From Sipunculus nudus (Eukaryota > Annelida > Sipuncula > Golfingiida > Sipunculidae), in contig CM049316.1 of the NCBI GenBank assembly GCA_026874595.1, positions 8,856,839-8,920,838 of the forward strand: a stretch of 64,000 bases of DNA, written 5' to 3'. A program made the position numbers and the translations under genes. The notes beneath the pieces were generated by a model that was not told where the DNA came from, made no database searches, and saw only the letters and a list, made by a program, of their open reading frames with translations. Of the stretch, positions 11,640 through 23,640 are shown in pieces; position 1 is the stretch's first letter; each line of letters starts with the position of its first letter.

Positions 11640-13640
11640 GCCCCCCCATCAGGGAGCTTATTGTTTTAACGGCAGGACGTCTGCGTCCACACTTTTAAAA
11701 TGCTTATATCTGTTAAAGGCTGGCATCTATCAATATAACATTATAATATGTATTGTTGAGGCAGAAATATGTGTCCTGGTGCTGTGACCTTCACTCATGC
11801 TCTCAAGGCCAAGTCACAGCAGTCTTTGGGCATTGTTTGTTCGTTAGCATGATACCACCGGGGGTTTGATTGGATTTGTTCTTATTTAATGGAAGGAGTT
11901 GACTAATGACTCTCGAGAATTGATAAACGTTTGGTTGACCTTGACACATATTAGCGCAAATTATTAGCACTTTGGCATTTTCAAAAATGACTAAATATGA
12001 TCAAAAAGAGGTTTAAGGTGTATCTTGGGCATACTGTCAAATATTCTTGTATAGCAATACTGCATCATACTGTTTCTACATAGATTTCTGAAATTAGGTC
12101 ACTCTGACATAAATTAGCCATAAAACAAGGTCAGACAGCGAGGTTATATAAATGCTATTGGCTTCTCTATAATTCATCAGAACTGGACCAAACCATGCAT
12201 TATTCATCAGTTCAACTAAAAGAACTCATTTTGCTCATGACCTTGACACATGTTCTCAAGGTCAAGTCACCGTAGACTTCGGACATTGTTAGTGTGTTAG
12301 CGCAATAGTACCAAGAGATATGATTGAATTTTGTTCAAATTTAGTGGAAGGCATCGACTAATGACTCTCTCAATACTGATTAACTTTTGGTTGACCTTGA
12401 CCCATATTTGCACAATTTATTAGCACTTTAGTATTTCACCAATGATTTATATCATCAAAAAGTGGTTTCAGGTGTATCTTAGGCTACACTCCCGAGGCAC
12501 CGGAAATCTTACGCTTCTGTAGAAGCAACTGATTTTCACGCTGCCAGCTTTGATCGTTTATGATATATTTAGACACCAGATGGTGGTTCGTTGTCCGCTG
12601 AACAAAACGTGCATATGATATGACAAGCAGCCAACCATATGCCAATAAACAAACACTCAACAGGCATCCTGGCTCCGCCCATAGCTGCGCTTCAAGCGCT
12701 GTTTGAAAACAGTTTATGGTCGAATTTTAATTGCTCCCTCTGCATTCTCGCATCATCGACCGATTCGATTCTGACAGTATGACTGTGTTAGCGTAGCCAT
12801 GTATCTGTTGTCTGCAGAACTGAAACCAGCCAGCGAGGTGTGCACGCAGCCTTTGTTGTTACGTTTCGTTTGAATTACAGCTCACTGGCCGGGCATCCTA
12901 TGTGCCCAAGGCCCTAAGCAAACCACGTTTGTGGCAAATTTCTCTGAGCCTGTGGCCTGTCCAGACGGTTACCGGGGCAATGAGCTGTCACTCAAAACGA
13001 AATGAACATGATTGGCTCTGTGTATTCCTCGCTTGGCCGTGTCTTCCAGCACAAGGTCTCATCTGATTGGACAAAAATACAGTGCTCCCCTCTGGTGTAG
13101 CAATTCAGGATACGAGGTCATAACAAACACGCTTACCAAATAGGAAGTAGGCCTATAGTTAAAGTGCTGTGTAAAGAGCATAATCTTAGGCATACTGTCA
13201 AATATTCTTGTATATCAGTATTGCATTATCCTTATTCTACATGGATTTCTAAAATTAGGTCAGACAGCGGGGTTGTATAAATGCTATTGGCTTATAATAT
13301 ATTCATTAGGATTGGACCAAACCATTCATTATTCATTTGTGCAAGTAAAAGTAACTATTTAGCTTATGACTTTGACTTAAACTGTCAAGATCAAGTCAGA
13401 GACTTAGGACATCATTTGTTTGTTAGTACAATAGCACCAAGGGTTTCATTGGACTTTGTTCTAATTTTGTGGAAGGCATTGACTATTGAATCTTTTAACC
13501 TGATAAAATTTTGGTTGACCTTAACCAATATTTGTGCAATTTATTAGGATTTTTGCATTTTCAATGACTAAATATCACCAAAAGTGGTTTAAGGCTTATC
13601 TGGATATGATTTCCTGAAATTATGTGACCATGGGGCGCCT
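11640..13640 (+). repeat. Diverged tandem repeat, units of about 440 bp, with an insertion
   Basis: The block from about 11790 (GACCTTCACTCATGCTCTCAAGG) to 12200 recurs at about 12235-12484 plus 13183-13330, and again in part at 13360-13610. Shared phrases are GACTAATGACTCTC, GGTTGACCTTGAC, TTATTAGCACTTT, CATACTGTCAAATATTCTTG and GGTCAGACAGCG. The array opens near 11650 with AGGACGTCTGCGTCC, which can fold. I could not find a clear 3' end. The second unit is split by the element at 12485-13182. Nuclear-receptor-like TGACCTTGAC and CAAGGTCA motifs recur in it. Confidence 0.6.
12485..13182. mobile_element. 698-bp non-autonomous DNA element with 9-bp target duplication
   Basis: Identical 9-mers ATCTTAGGC flank it at 12476-12484 and 13183-13191. 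The upstream tandem unit reads straight across the same place (GTATCTTGGGCATACTGTC near 12021), so an empty site is present in the window. The insert is clearly GC-richer than its surroundings. Its ends (TACACTCCCGAGGC and GTGTAAAGAGCATA) show only weak inverted similarity. A 9-bp duplication fits MULE-type elements, but the class is not settled. No open reading frame of note is seen. Confidence 0.7.
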
Positions 13641-15459
13641 CATGTATTTGAATGCAAATACAGCTTTATCTTGAAATATCAGGCACCTCTTTTTCCATTT
13701 TAGGACCACTTATTTTGGTCAAAACAGGTGACCTGAACCTCAGTAATGCGACCACTTAGTGCAGAGTAGATGTTGCCTGCAAAAGGCTTGGGGAAGGTTG
13801 GGCGCAAACCAATGCATTATATCACTAATTACTAAAAAGGCAGTAGATGTATGAAACTAGTGCAGGGCATAGATTAAAGTGTGTTCATGATGATTACAAC
13901 AGATCAGGAAGGTTTGTGGCAAGGTTTCTTATCTATTTATGGGGTCTACCTTTATTATATCCATGATGCGTAGGCCCTTAGCTTTGATTAACTCACTGAT
14001 TAATAAAGATTTGTAATTGGTTCATATTCAACTCACTGTTATGCTGATTATTTAGAAACTGCTGAGGAAAATTTGACTTTTTCTCTATTTTTTAGTATTA
14101 ATAAATTAAATTATAATTTATTAAAAGTGTAGTCATAATTTCCTGTCTTATTATGTAGATTGAGATAGAAATCATAATAAGTAATTCCAAGTAATATTGA
14201 ATTGTTCCGTGCCTGTCACAGGCACTTAGAGTTAACAATGTACAGCCAGACGAGCTGTTGTAAGACACTGTTTTTTGTGGTCCTGTTTGTGGTCGTATTC
14301 TTAGGTTTGACTGTACTAGTGTTGGGATCGATGATCGATATAATTAATGATTGGTTGGCTGATGCAGACATGGGATGATTAATATTGCATTGCCATAACT
14401 GCCTACAGAGTTTTGCACAAAGATTAGGATATATAATGACATAAGGTATGTTTTCATAAAATCTTTGTGAACAAACTTCAGAACAAGTTTGTTTACTATC
14501 AGATTCACATATAAGTTCACAATATACATATTTAGGCTATAGAGTTATTAGATGTATTGAAGTGTCAGGCCTATATATCAATTAAGAGGATGTACAGGTC
14601 TATATTTGATAAGAAATTTCATACTCCTAGAGGTATCTGGTCAATCAGTGATCAGGCCACAAATTGTAACAGTTAAACTTGGACATTTTTTCCTGAATAT
14701 CCAGACAGGGCCTTTAGATGCCCAAATTAAGTCAGAGTGGCATAAATTATGCAAGCCAATTGCAAGAAAAACATGATATTTAGCACTATGAAAGTCATAT
14801 TTTTCTAAGTGCTCAAGGCTGTTGAACAGAAATGTACAGTTGGACCTCAATGTTCTACATTTACACAAATGTACCTATCAGCATGCACAATTGAACAAAA
14901 TTATCATGTGTAGTTCTTTAGAAAATTTCATATAAGTCAGCTGAGTGCCATGGCCCATGGTTCACATGCCTATAACTTAGTGCTGATGTGCCGCACACCT
15001 GTGCTACATGGCACTGTTGTAAACAATGTGATAGAACCATGTCATTTCATCAGATAATCATTAACGCTAGAAGAAATTAAAGGGAGACCTGTCAACTACA
15101 ATTTGTGTTGTACGTATAAAATACATATTTCTCGTGATGGCCAGGAGTTGGCCTGGATGATTTATGTAGGCCTACTGTTCTCTCGTGACATGGCCATGAT
15201 CAGCTGTGGGTCATTCACCTTTACATTGGATGATGTTCCCTTTGAAGCATTTTGATAAAATGTTTTGAGTTTTCAAATAAAGCAACAAACCTGATTTTTG
15301 CTTCCGGCTGATGGAGGCATTTTGTGTTTGATCTATCATCTGCCACCGCAGAGATTTCTTTCAAGTGAGATAATTCAAGGAAGATTTCACAGATCCATTT
15401 CAAATTTTACATGTTCATAGATATTGGTGAGAGGAAAAAGCCTATTTAAAATGGGGTCA
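13641..15459 (+). other. Intron segment, mostly unassigned
   Basis: It contains a 3' terminal remnant of the TAGCTCAG superfamily at 14936-14970 (GTCAGCTGAGTGCCATGGCC). A stretch at about 14985-15080 resembles 17200-17300 (shared GTCATTTCATC..ATAAT and GAAGAAAT blocks), so it is probably an old dispersed repeat. Nothing else is recognisable. Confidence 0.45.
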
Positions 15460-16300
15460 TGAACTTTACCAGAAGAATGACCTTGACCTTGAATTGGTCC
15501 AGTTTTGCTGAAAATCACACAAAATATGAGAAATCAGGTTGCATGAAGACCTTGGATAGCCTTGTCTTGTAAGACTGGTGGTGCCACCTATAATCCTTTC
15601 CTTCTTTTTCTGTTGTTTAATACCCCAATCACTGCCACTTGACAATAGTGTCAGCAAAATAATTCAAAAGCTAATGGACAGATTACATATTTGCATATTA
15701 GGCAGATGAATAGAAATGGGCCCAGGGATAATACCTTTTAAAATTCAGGTCATTACCTTAATTATCAGAGTGACCTTGACCTTGAATAAGGCCATATTTG
15801 GTGACAATTTCATAAAACATTAAATTTATGAAGAATGGGGTGATGGGTTGTGCTGAAAATCAGGATAATTAAATATTGTGGATAGGGAATTTTTGGATTA
15901 GAAAACCAATGACCTTGATTTGACTTTCAAGGTCATATCATGCAAAATTGCAGGATTATTATAAACCTCATAACTTCTGAAGTACAGCATATCTTTTTCT
16001 CAAATTTGGTACACCAATTGTTTCAGTCATGTTCTTGGAAAAGTATTAAGACTTGTGACCATGACCTTGATCTTCAAGGTCAAATCTATGGTAATATAGG
16101 ATTTTTGTCAACCCTGTAGCTTTTGAAGTTCTGCATATTTTCCCCTGAAATTTGATACAGCAATTGTTTGAACCATGATCTTTGACAAGTTCAAAGACTT
16201 TTGACCTTGATCTTGATCTTCAAGGAAAAAACTGTAGAAATATAGGATTTCTTGTGATCCCTATAACTTATAGGTACTGCATATTTGTTTCAACCAAGCA
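15460..16300 (+). repeat. Degenerate tandem array rich in TGACCTTGA motifs
   Basis: Diverged units of roughly 130-290 bp each carry GACCTTGACCTTGAA (15480, 15775), TGACCTTGATTTG..TTTCAAGGTCA (15908-15935) or TGACCTTGATCTTCAAGGTCA-like text (16060 and 16200). A copy of the module ending GACTGGTGGTGCCACCT is at about 15576-15592. It looks like an old, decayed relative of the Helitron bodies at 1-1094. No ends are recognised. Confidence 0.55.
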
Positions 16301-16649
16301 TTTATACGATTTCCATAAAACAATATAAATATATTTTATATATTGAATTTATTAAATATATTTTTATCCATTAAATATATTATACATAAATTGTGGAATA
16401 TACAGGCATTTTCCTTGCTTTCAAAAATGTGCTTTCTCTGTATGACTTTAAGAGCAGTAATATTGCCCTTAAAATTACACATACATTTTCCCATTGTTTC
16501 TTACTTTTGTCTGTCACCCAACACCTTAACCTATCATTTACATCTTACAATCTTTAATATCTGGGGATACTATGGCATATCAAGTGCCAGACATTTCTAG
16601 TTATTTTAATTATTGTTTATTATACAGCCCCGAGAATATTCATTAAAAT

Positions 16650-16686
<37 letters not shown>

Positions 16687-16687
16687 T
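16650..16687 (+). repeat. (AAT)n microsatellite
   Basis: A run of about twelve AAT/ATA triplets lies in a very AT-rich stretch that continues to about 16780. Confidence 0.9.
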
Positions 16688-18880
16688 ATGATCATATAAA
16701 AATATAAACAATATATTATCTGTATTTTATTTAATAATATTACCTATAGATTATCATATATTATTTAATATATTATAATTTTTCTAACAGGATTTAATCA
16801 GATTAATCTAAGTATAAGTACAAAGTGGAGCTTGTGTAATATTAAATAATATGCACATATTGTGATTTGAGGCAGCTGGTGTAAATGTGTATATATCATT
16901 GAAGATGATACCTTAAATATATAGCCCTCTCCTAAGTAACGAACTTGCCACAGGTGTGTATGTGGTTCTTGTGGCCTTTTTAGTACTTTTTCTGTTCACA
17001 TGTCACTCCATTGGAGATGATGCAGTTTACCTATGTCTGGTTTACTTAAATATGATAGCCTGCTTGTTTTAGAACACATGTTGTGACATTTAATGTCAGT
17101 ATACTAGCAGGAGACATTAGAGAAAGCTGCTCACTAGCAGTGCGTAGCTGAGGTCTGATTAAATGTGATGTTTCAGGATTTAAATAAGTGTTGACAAACC
17201 CTAACACTTGTGCCATGTGTTATTATTGTAAGTATTGTGATACGACCCTGTCATTTCATCGTGTAATTGTTGAAGGTTGAAGAAATCAAAGTGCCCGACA
17301 TCAGGAGCTCATGATGAAACTTACCACTCGCTGTACGTGTGATGTAAAGTTTACTGAACCTGTGTCTATGCCTTGTTAGTTGTCCATGTGGATCACGAGC
17401 GGCTTCTTTTAAGTGACAGTTCAGCTCATTAATCATTACATCTTTAGTCAAACTGCTGAAGTATTTTTATTTTGGTTTTATTGGTACTGTAAGTACTGCA
17501 GTTAGCACAGCTGTGTACAGTTATACAGAGGACTATACAAAGATGTGATTATAAACTCTACACTTTATAGTGATATTAACTGCAAGGAATTAGTGATAAC
17601 AATGCAGTAGGAAAGACCAACAAAGTGGCGGCTATTTGTTTATACTGCTTCCTGTATATACATCTTGTGTTTATGTACCTGTCTACTTAGTAAGACTGAT
17701 CATGTGCACTTTTTACCAGTTAGTTTCTCTTTCCCCGCTTTACCAGACCGGTATTTTTTTCCTGAAAGGTTAGTTATACCAAACTACCAATCTGACTCTG
17801 TGATTGTAAATGATTTCCTTATGGTCGTTTCAAGAGCAGTAATTGTATTTACAACAGGTGCTACTGCGATGTCATCATTTTACCAGTTCACTGGAAGCTA
17901 TGTCTCATTTTTTCAAACTTTAAAGCTGCACAATTTGGGTTTTAAACAGCAGCTTGTGTTTCTGATTTCTGGGATCCCAGTACATTCCAGCCTGCATGCT
18001 GTGAGCCCTGCTGCTACCCAGGCTCAGTTGACTAATAAGCCTTACATGTTGAAATATGTAAACAGCTCTTATTTCCTTAAGTGGTGATTATTATTCATGA
18101 AAAAGTGTTTTGTTTTCACAGACAGTATCACTGCCAGTATGTTTATCTGGAAACATCCCCTCTATGTTTTTTTTGGGCTGAAATATTCACTTTCGATTTT
18201 TTTTTTTTTTTTGGCAAAGTGGCAGATTTGTTTGCACAACAGCATAGGTACAGATGCACCTACTGTAAGATCTTTAAACCTGTTATCACTGTATGACTTA
18301 CAACCCTGCACAATGTTAACTTGAACTCTTATGCATAGACACCTAGACCTCGAAGTGAATGATAGTTTTTCCAAATAGTGTTGACTGTTGCTGTGCATGA
18401 ATAAAGCTGTTGGATGTCAAGATAAATACATCTTATCTCAGATTTGCACTCTTTTAAGGGATGAAAATCAGTACATTATATTTTTACAAGTTCTGCTTTT
18501 ATTTGTCAACGAAGGGCATGCCCATTATTTAGAAGAGCCAAATTTTTGTGAAGTTCTGAGTTGCTTTCTATACAATTTTCAGAAAGTATTTGTGTTAAAC
18601 TTCACTTTCACCCAACAAACCCTCTCTGTAAACAGTTCATCCATGTTTTGAATGCCTGTATGACAAAGCTGTTGTGACAACAACCATTGTGATGTGCTCC
18701 AGAATCAGGAGTGGGTCAGTCTACATGTGCTTCCCTTGAAATTGGCATCATTTTATTTACACATCAACAGATAGGCAAGGGTTGAAATATAACAACCTGG
18801 TTAACATGCTCCTGAATAACAGTTCTCAAGTATTCTTTGATTTTGATTGTATTCTACTGATACTTAATATAATTTCCTTA
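16688..18880 (+). other. Intron segment, unassigned
   Basis: This is AT-rich intron DNA. Several short open frames occur (the longest is 140 codons, 17665-18087), but they have no recognised domain and no conserved composition. The stretch at 17200-17300 resembles 14985-15080. I see no element ends. Confidence 0.5.
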
Positions 18881-20280
18881 TGTGTGATACCTCTAATTAT
18901 ACCTTGACCTATGGTGGGATACCTGTGATTGCACCTTGATATCAGGTGTGATACCTCTGATTATACCTTGATATCTGGTTAGATACCTGTGATTGTAGAT
19001 TTATATCAGGTGTTATACCTGTGATTATACCTTGACATCTCTAGGGATACCTGTGATTGTAGATTGATATCAGGTGTGATACCTCTGATTATATCTTGAC
19101 ATCTGGTGAGATACCTGTGATTGTAGATTTATATCAGGTGTTATACCTGTGATTATACCTTGATATCAGGTGTGATACCTGTGATTGCACCTTGATATCA
19201 GGTGTGATACCTCTTATTATACCTTGACCTATGGTGGGATAACTGTGATTGCACCTTGATATCAGGTGTGATACCTCTAATTATAGCTTGACCTATGGTG
19301 GGATACCTGTGATTGCACCTTGATATCAGGTGTGATACCTCTGATTATATCATTATACCTTGACATCTGGTGAGATACCTCTGATTTTAGATTTATATCA
19401 GATGTGATACCTCTGATTATATCTTGACATCTGGTGAGATACCTGTGATTGTAGATTGATATCAGGTGTGATACCTCTGATTATATCTTGCCATCTGGTG
19501 AGATACCTGTGATTGTAGAATGATATCAGGTGTGATATTTCTGATTATACCTTGATATCTGGTTAGATACCTGTGATTGTAGATTTATATCAGGTGTTAT
19601 ACCTGTGATTATACCTTGACATCTCTAGGGATACCTGTGATTGCTCCTTGATATCAGGTGTGATACCTCTGATTATATCTTGACATCTGGTGAGATACCT
19701 GTGATTGTAGATTTATATCAGGTGTTATACCTGTGATTATACCTTGATATCAGGTGAGATACCTGTGATTGTAGATTGATATCAGGTGTGATACCTCTGA
19801 TTATATCTTGACATCAGGTGTGATACCTGTGATTATACCTTGACATCAGGTGTGATACCTGTGATTATATACCTTGACATCAGGAGCAATACCTGTGATT
19901 GTATCTTGACATAAGGTGTGTTACCTGTGATTATACCTCAACATCAGGTGTGATACCTGTGTTTATACCTTGATACCCAGTGTTATACCTGTGATTATAC
20001 CTTTACATCAGGTGTGATTGTATGTTAACGTCAGGTGTGATACCTGAGATTATACCTTGATATCACCTGAGATATCTGTTGATATTTAACAATATATCAA
20101 GTGTGATACATGTGAAGATAATTTGGTATCAGTTGAAGTACCTGTTGTGATACATTGAAATAAGATGGATTCCTCTTGAGATACCTTGATTTCAACTGAT
20201 ATCTGTGGTGATAGCCTGACATCATTTGTGATACCTGTAGTGAAGCACTAATACCTTGATATCAGTGTGGTGCCTGTTTC
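18881..20280 (+). repeat. 32-bp minisatellite (GATACCTGTGATT..)
   Basis: The unit reads approximately GATACCTGTGATTATACCTT then GACATCAGGTGT. It is regular to about 20060, roughly three dozen units by length, then decays to about 20280. Variants alternate in higher-order blocks: units with GTAGATTTATATCAGG and units with GCACCTTGATATCAGG recur in pairs and triplets. That suggests expansion by unequal exchange of multi-unit blocks. Confidence 0.92.
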
Positions 20281-20374
20281 TTTCATCTTGAAAGATGCTT
20301 TATGTAGATATACTTGATATATATGTTTAAGATAAATTTATCAGCAACTAGAAATGTTCTCAGAGAGAGTGCAG

Positions 20375-20760
20375 ACCTCTGCCAAGGCTGTTCATTAGGA
20401 CTACCCTGACATGGCATTATCAGAAATACAACATTTTTCTTAATAAAAAATGGCTCCCATGCTGTACGCTTGTTAACTGACACCTTTCAGGGAAACAGCA
20501 TGTACATGTGGCGTGACATCATTGTTCTCTGTGATGTCACAACTCGCACTCCAAAGATGGCTATATCGTCACAATACATCCCTATGTAAACAATTGTGCT
20601 ATAAAACTCCATAAAACACTCATTCCGAGGTTATTTGCCCCCCAAAATTAATCAATTGTTCCTTGTACCATTGCTAAAAATTTCATCATAACAAGTTTAA
20701 TACTTTTTAAGCAACAAACCAATGCCACCAAAAACATAATGCCCTTCGCTTGGCAGAGGT
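20375..20760. mobile_element. 386-bp MITE with ACCTCTGCCAAG inverted ends
   Basis: ACCTCTGCCAAG at 20375-20386 is perfectly complementary to CTTGGCAGAGGT at 20749-20760. The interior holds a second inverted pair, GTGACATCA and TGATGTCAC (about 20512-20540), and no coding frame. A target duplication could not be fixed by eye. Related end sequence is seen near 10245-10270. Confidence 0.65.
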
Positions 20761-21682
20761 AGCAATTGCCCAGGATGTACTGAATATTGGTTTGCAACTA
20801 ACAGCTCATAGACTTTCCCGATCTACAGCCTGGCAATGTAATTATCAAAAAATCCCTGCTGCTCCGCCAGATACCTGCTGGTGATGTCAGCTTTTGTTTC
20901 CCCTTCTCTTTATTTACCTGGAAGCAGACACCTGTGTGCTCAGAGAAACATGATTTAACACAGAAAGTGATGTTTGACTTCTTTGTTATAAATCTACCTG
21001 TCTTTAATATTATTGCAGAGTTCTTTCTGTTTTTACTAGGACAGGGTTGAGTGTATATGATTTAGTTGTCTGTTTGTGACAGATCTATTGAATGACTAAT
21101 TCAACTTTTAAGGCCCAGAACTAACCTTATATTGTAAATTATTTGAGGTATTATAGGTTTTAAGAAGTCATATAACAATCTGTCATCTGTGAGAATGTTA
21201 GAGGGTACATATTAGCTCTAGACAACTGTTAGACTTGGAAACTTGATATTATGATATAAACCTAGTTTATAATCCATAGACGTCACGGTGAAGTCAGAAC
21301 CTTATCAGTGATCAGGATCGCAGAAAAATATTTTGCATTTAATCACAAATTTGAAATCATTGACTACATTTACAGCTTTCAATCTTTCATCATGTAAAGT
21401 TTGAACAAATCAGCCAATATTTTATAATTTAATTGTTCATTAATTTGTAATGTAGTTACGGATAAATGGTAGAATGCATAAAGGATTTTTTTGCTTGCAT
21501 GAACCTTTTCCCATTGTATGTGTTCTCTATTTCAATAGTGAATGTCTGGTGAATTTATTTCTCTAATTCTTTTTGTTATAAGTATATGTAAGCGCCTTGT
21601 AAGTGTAGTATTCAGTTCTCCTATTGTTCTGTATTTTAAATATGGAAGTACCTATATTTGTCATACCATTATACACTTTCAG
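20761..21682 (+). other. Intron segment before UTP4 exon i, unassigned
   Basis: AT-rich intron DNA ending in the acceptor TTTCAG at 21682. I recognise no repeat or gene in it. Confidence 0.5.
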
Positions 21683-21775
21683 CATGTATGCAGCCTGCCT
21701 CGTCACCACCAGCCCACGGCTCTCTGCTTCAGTCCTGTCTCACAAGAACTCCTGGCTGTGTACTCTGACCAAACA
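21683..21775 (+). CDS. UTP4: UTP4 exon i
   Basis: Acceptor TTTCAG ends at 21682 and donor GTAAGG starts at 21776; both ends are phase 0. The product HVCSLPRHHQPTALCFSPVS then QELLAVYSDQT matches human LHCTVPAYNFPVTAMAIAPNTNNLVIAHSDQQ. It is followed by the 37.1 kb intron that holds most of the mobile DNA. Confidence 0.93.
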
Positions 21776-23640
21776 GTAAGGATAAACTAATTTTGAAAAA
21801 AATATGAAGTATTTTCTTCATCTTATATGACAGCTTTAATTGGTAGGGCATTAATTCCTTTAACTGTAAAAAAACTTTTAATGAGGTCAGAGGTTACCAG
21901 ACCTTGGTAGCACAGTGATAACCTACTAAACATTGATGGATTTTCATGAAAATCATTATAAATATATACCAATAGAGTGTCTCATTTGAATTAAATTCTC
22001 CACAAAATCCATCCATATTTTATGAGGTGACAGGTCACAATACATACAATCGGCTTTTGTAGCAGAGTCATAACTGTGATTACTCGATAATTACTCGTTA
22101 TTGACGACTTTCAGGACATACCTTGATGACATGACAAGATTGTCCTTGGAATTGTTTCCAGACTGTCTGGAAATAGCTGGTGTTGTGATATGATACAGAG
22201 GGCAGCTCCTTGTCACAGGCACCTCTCTGTTATAGAACCTTGGTGCAGTCTCATGGTATTAAGGTTCACACAATTCACCTCTGTAATACAGACAGTACTC
22301 AGCTACTTCCAATATTAACAGTAGAGAGGTTCCACTGTATCAGATTTGAAGGTAAATTAACAGTCAAGGTATTAAAGCATACATTTAATGTGAAACAGTT
22401 TTAGGATAGAATATATTTAAAAAAAGAACAAGGGACAATGACCGCTGTATACAAATGGTCTCAATTTACATACTAATTTAATCATCAGGGCTGTCATTGT
22501 TAATTTATCTCATTGAGAAATTAAATGGAGTCACATGATGTTATTAACATCCCTGCTGCGGGCCTTATTTATCATGACCACTGGTAGTTTTCTATATGTA
22601 ATTGCAGTGTAAATATTCTAATTGGCAAATTGTATTAGGTGCTTCTTGTAAAATGCAGTGTTTTGGCGCATTAGATTTGTTAGTTTGGGAATAAAACCAA
22701 GTATGCTGGCATTCAACGTGTAAAAAAATGGACGGTAGTTTCTTATGTTGTCTACTGTACAGCTGTTGTTGTTATGGCATGGCATGCATGTCAGTAAAAT
22801 GACCCAAATATTGATTTTAATTCTAGTGCAGTAGCGCAGAAGCCTCTACTGACTTTCCAGAGTTTATATTACCGCAATCTGAGCATAACAAATTCAGTCT
22901 CTGCATGTCAGGTAGTATTATATTCCATGAACTTTTGACTCAGTGTTTTTTTTTTGTCCTTGATAAAACCTGATGCCCACATGGAAACAGTTATGCTGGC
23001 AGACTTTTACTATTGCAGCAGGTGTGGATGGATGAGTGCTATTGTAAGTCAGATTTTTTGTCCATGAAGTGATCTAGGAACTTCAGCTTGTCTGACAATC
23101 CATCCTATGTCGCTCAGTGCAAAACCTGGTTCCTCACAGTTTAAAGACATAACATGTACTTCTGTAGACCAGACTTTTATCTCCCAAGGATTTCAGCATG
23201 CAAGGATCACTTTTGTAAATTGTAGATTGAAAATTTCATCATGACTTTTAGCACTGTTAAGTTCATTAAGGGTTTTATCAGAAGCTTCATACCTGTTTAG
23301 AAATTTTTTAATGAACCTGTGAGCTTATGCGATAAAGCAGCGTCATCCATCCCCTGTCGTCAATACGTTAACCCATGCTATCTCAGAAACTGTCAGAGCT
23401 AGCAGCTGGTAATTGCATAAGAATCAGTCACATGTAAAACTTTATAAGTTTAAGCTTATTCTTTAGGTATCTGCATTAACTTTAATTAAAAGGGAAAAAG
23501 CTTAAAAACTTTTAAAAATCTTCTCCTCCAAATTCATCCAGCCAAACTGGCCAGTATTTCACAGAAAAATCCCAGAAACAATCCCTCTCAAGTTTGTTTG
23601 AATTGTTCCAGTTTGGTTATTTTTTGGCTGAGTTCCAGGT
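21776..23640 (+). other. Start of the 37-kb intron, unassigned
   Basis: Diverged intron DNA. The stretch at 21890-22060 (GAGGTCAGAGGTTACCAG, ATTTTCATGAAAATC, TTTATGAGGTGACAGGTCAC) resembles 42420-42600, which suggests an old dispersed repeat. Nothing else is supported. Confidence 0.4.

Noticed and set aside
17665-18087. 140-codon open frame in the large UTP4 intron
   Set aside because: No recognisable domain, no splice context linking it to UTP4, and a composition like the surrounding AT-rich intron.
18881-20060. CRISPR-like array of 32-bp repeats
   Set aside because: Units are directly joined with no unique spacers, and the genome is clearly eukaryotic; it is a minisatellite.
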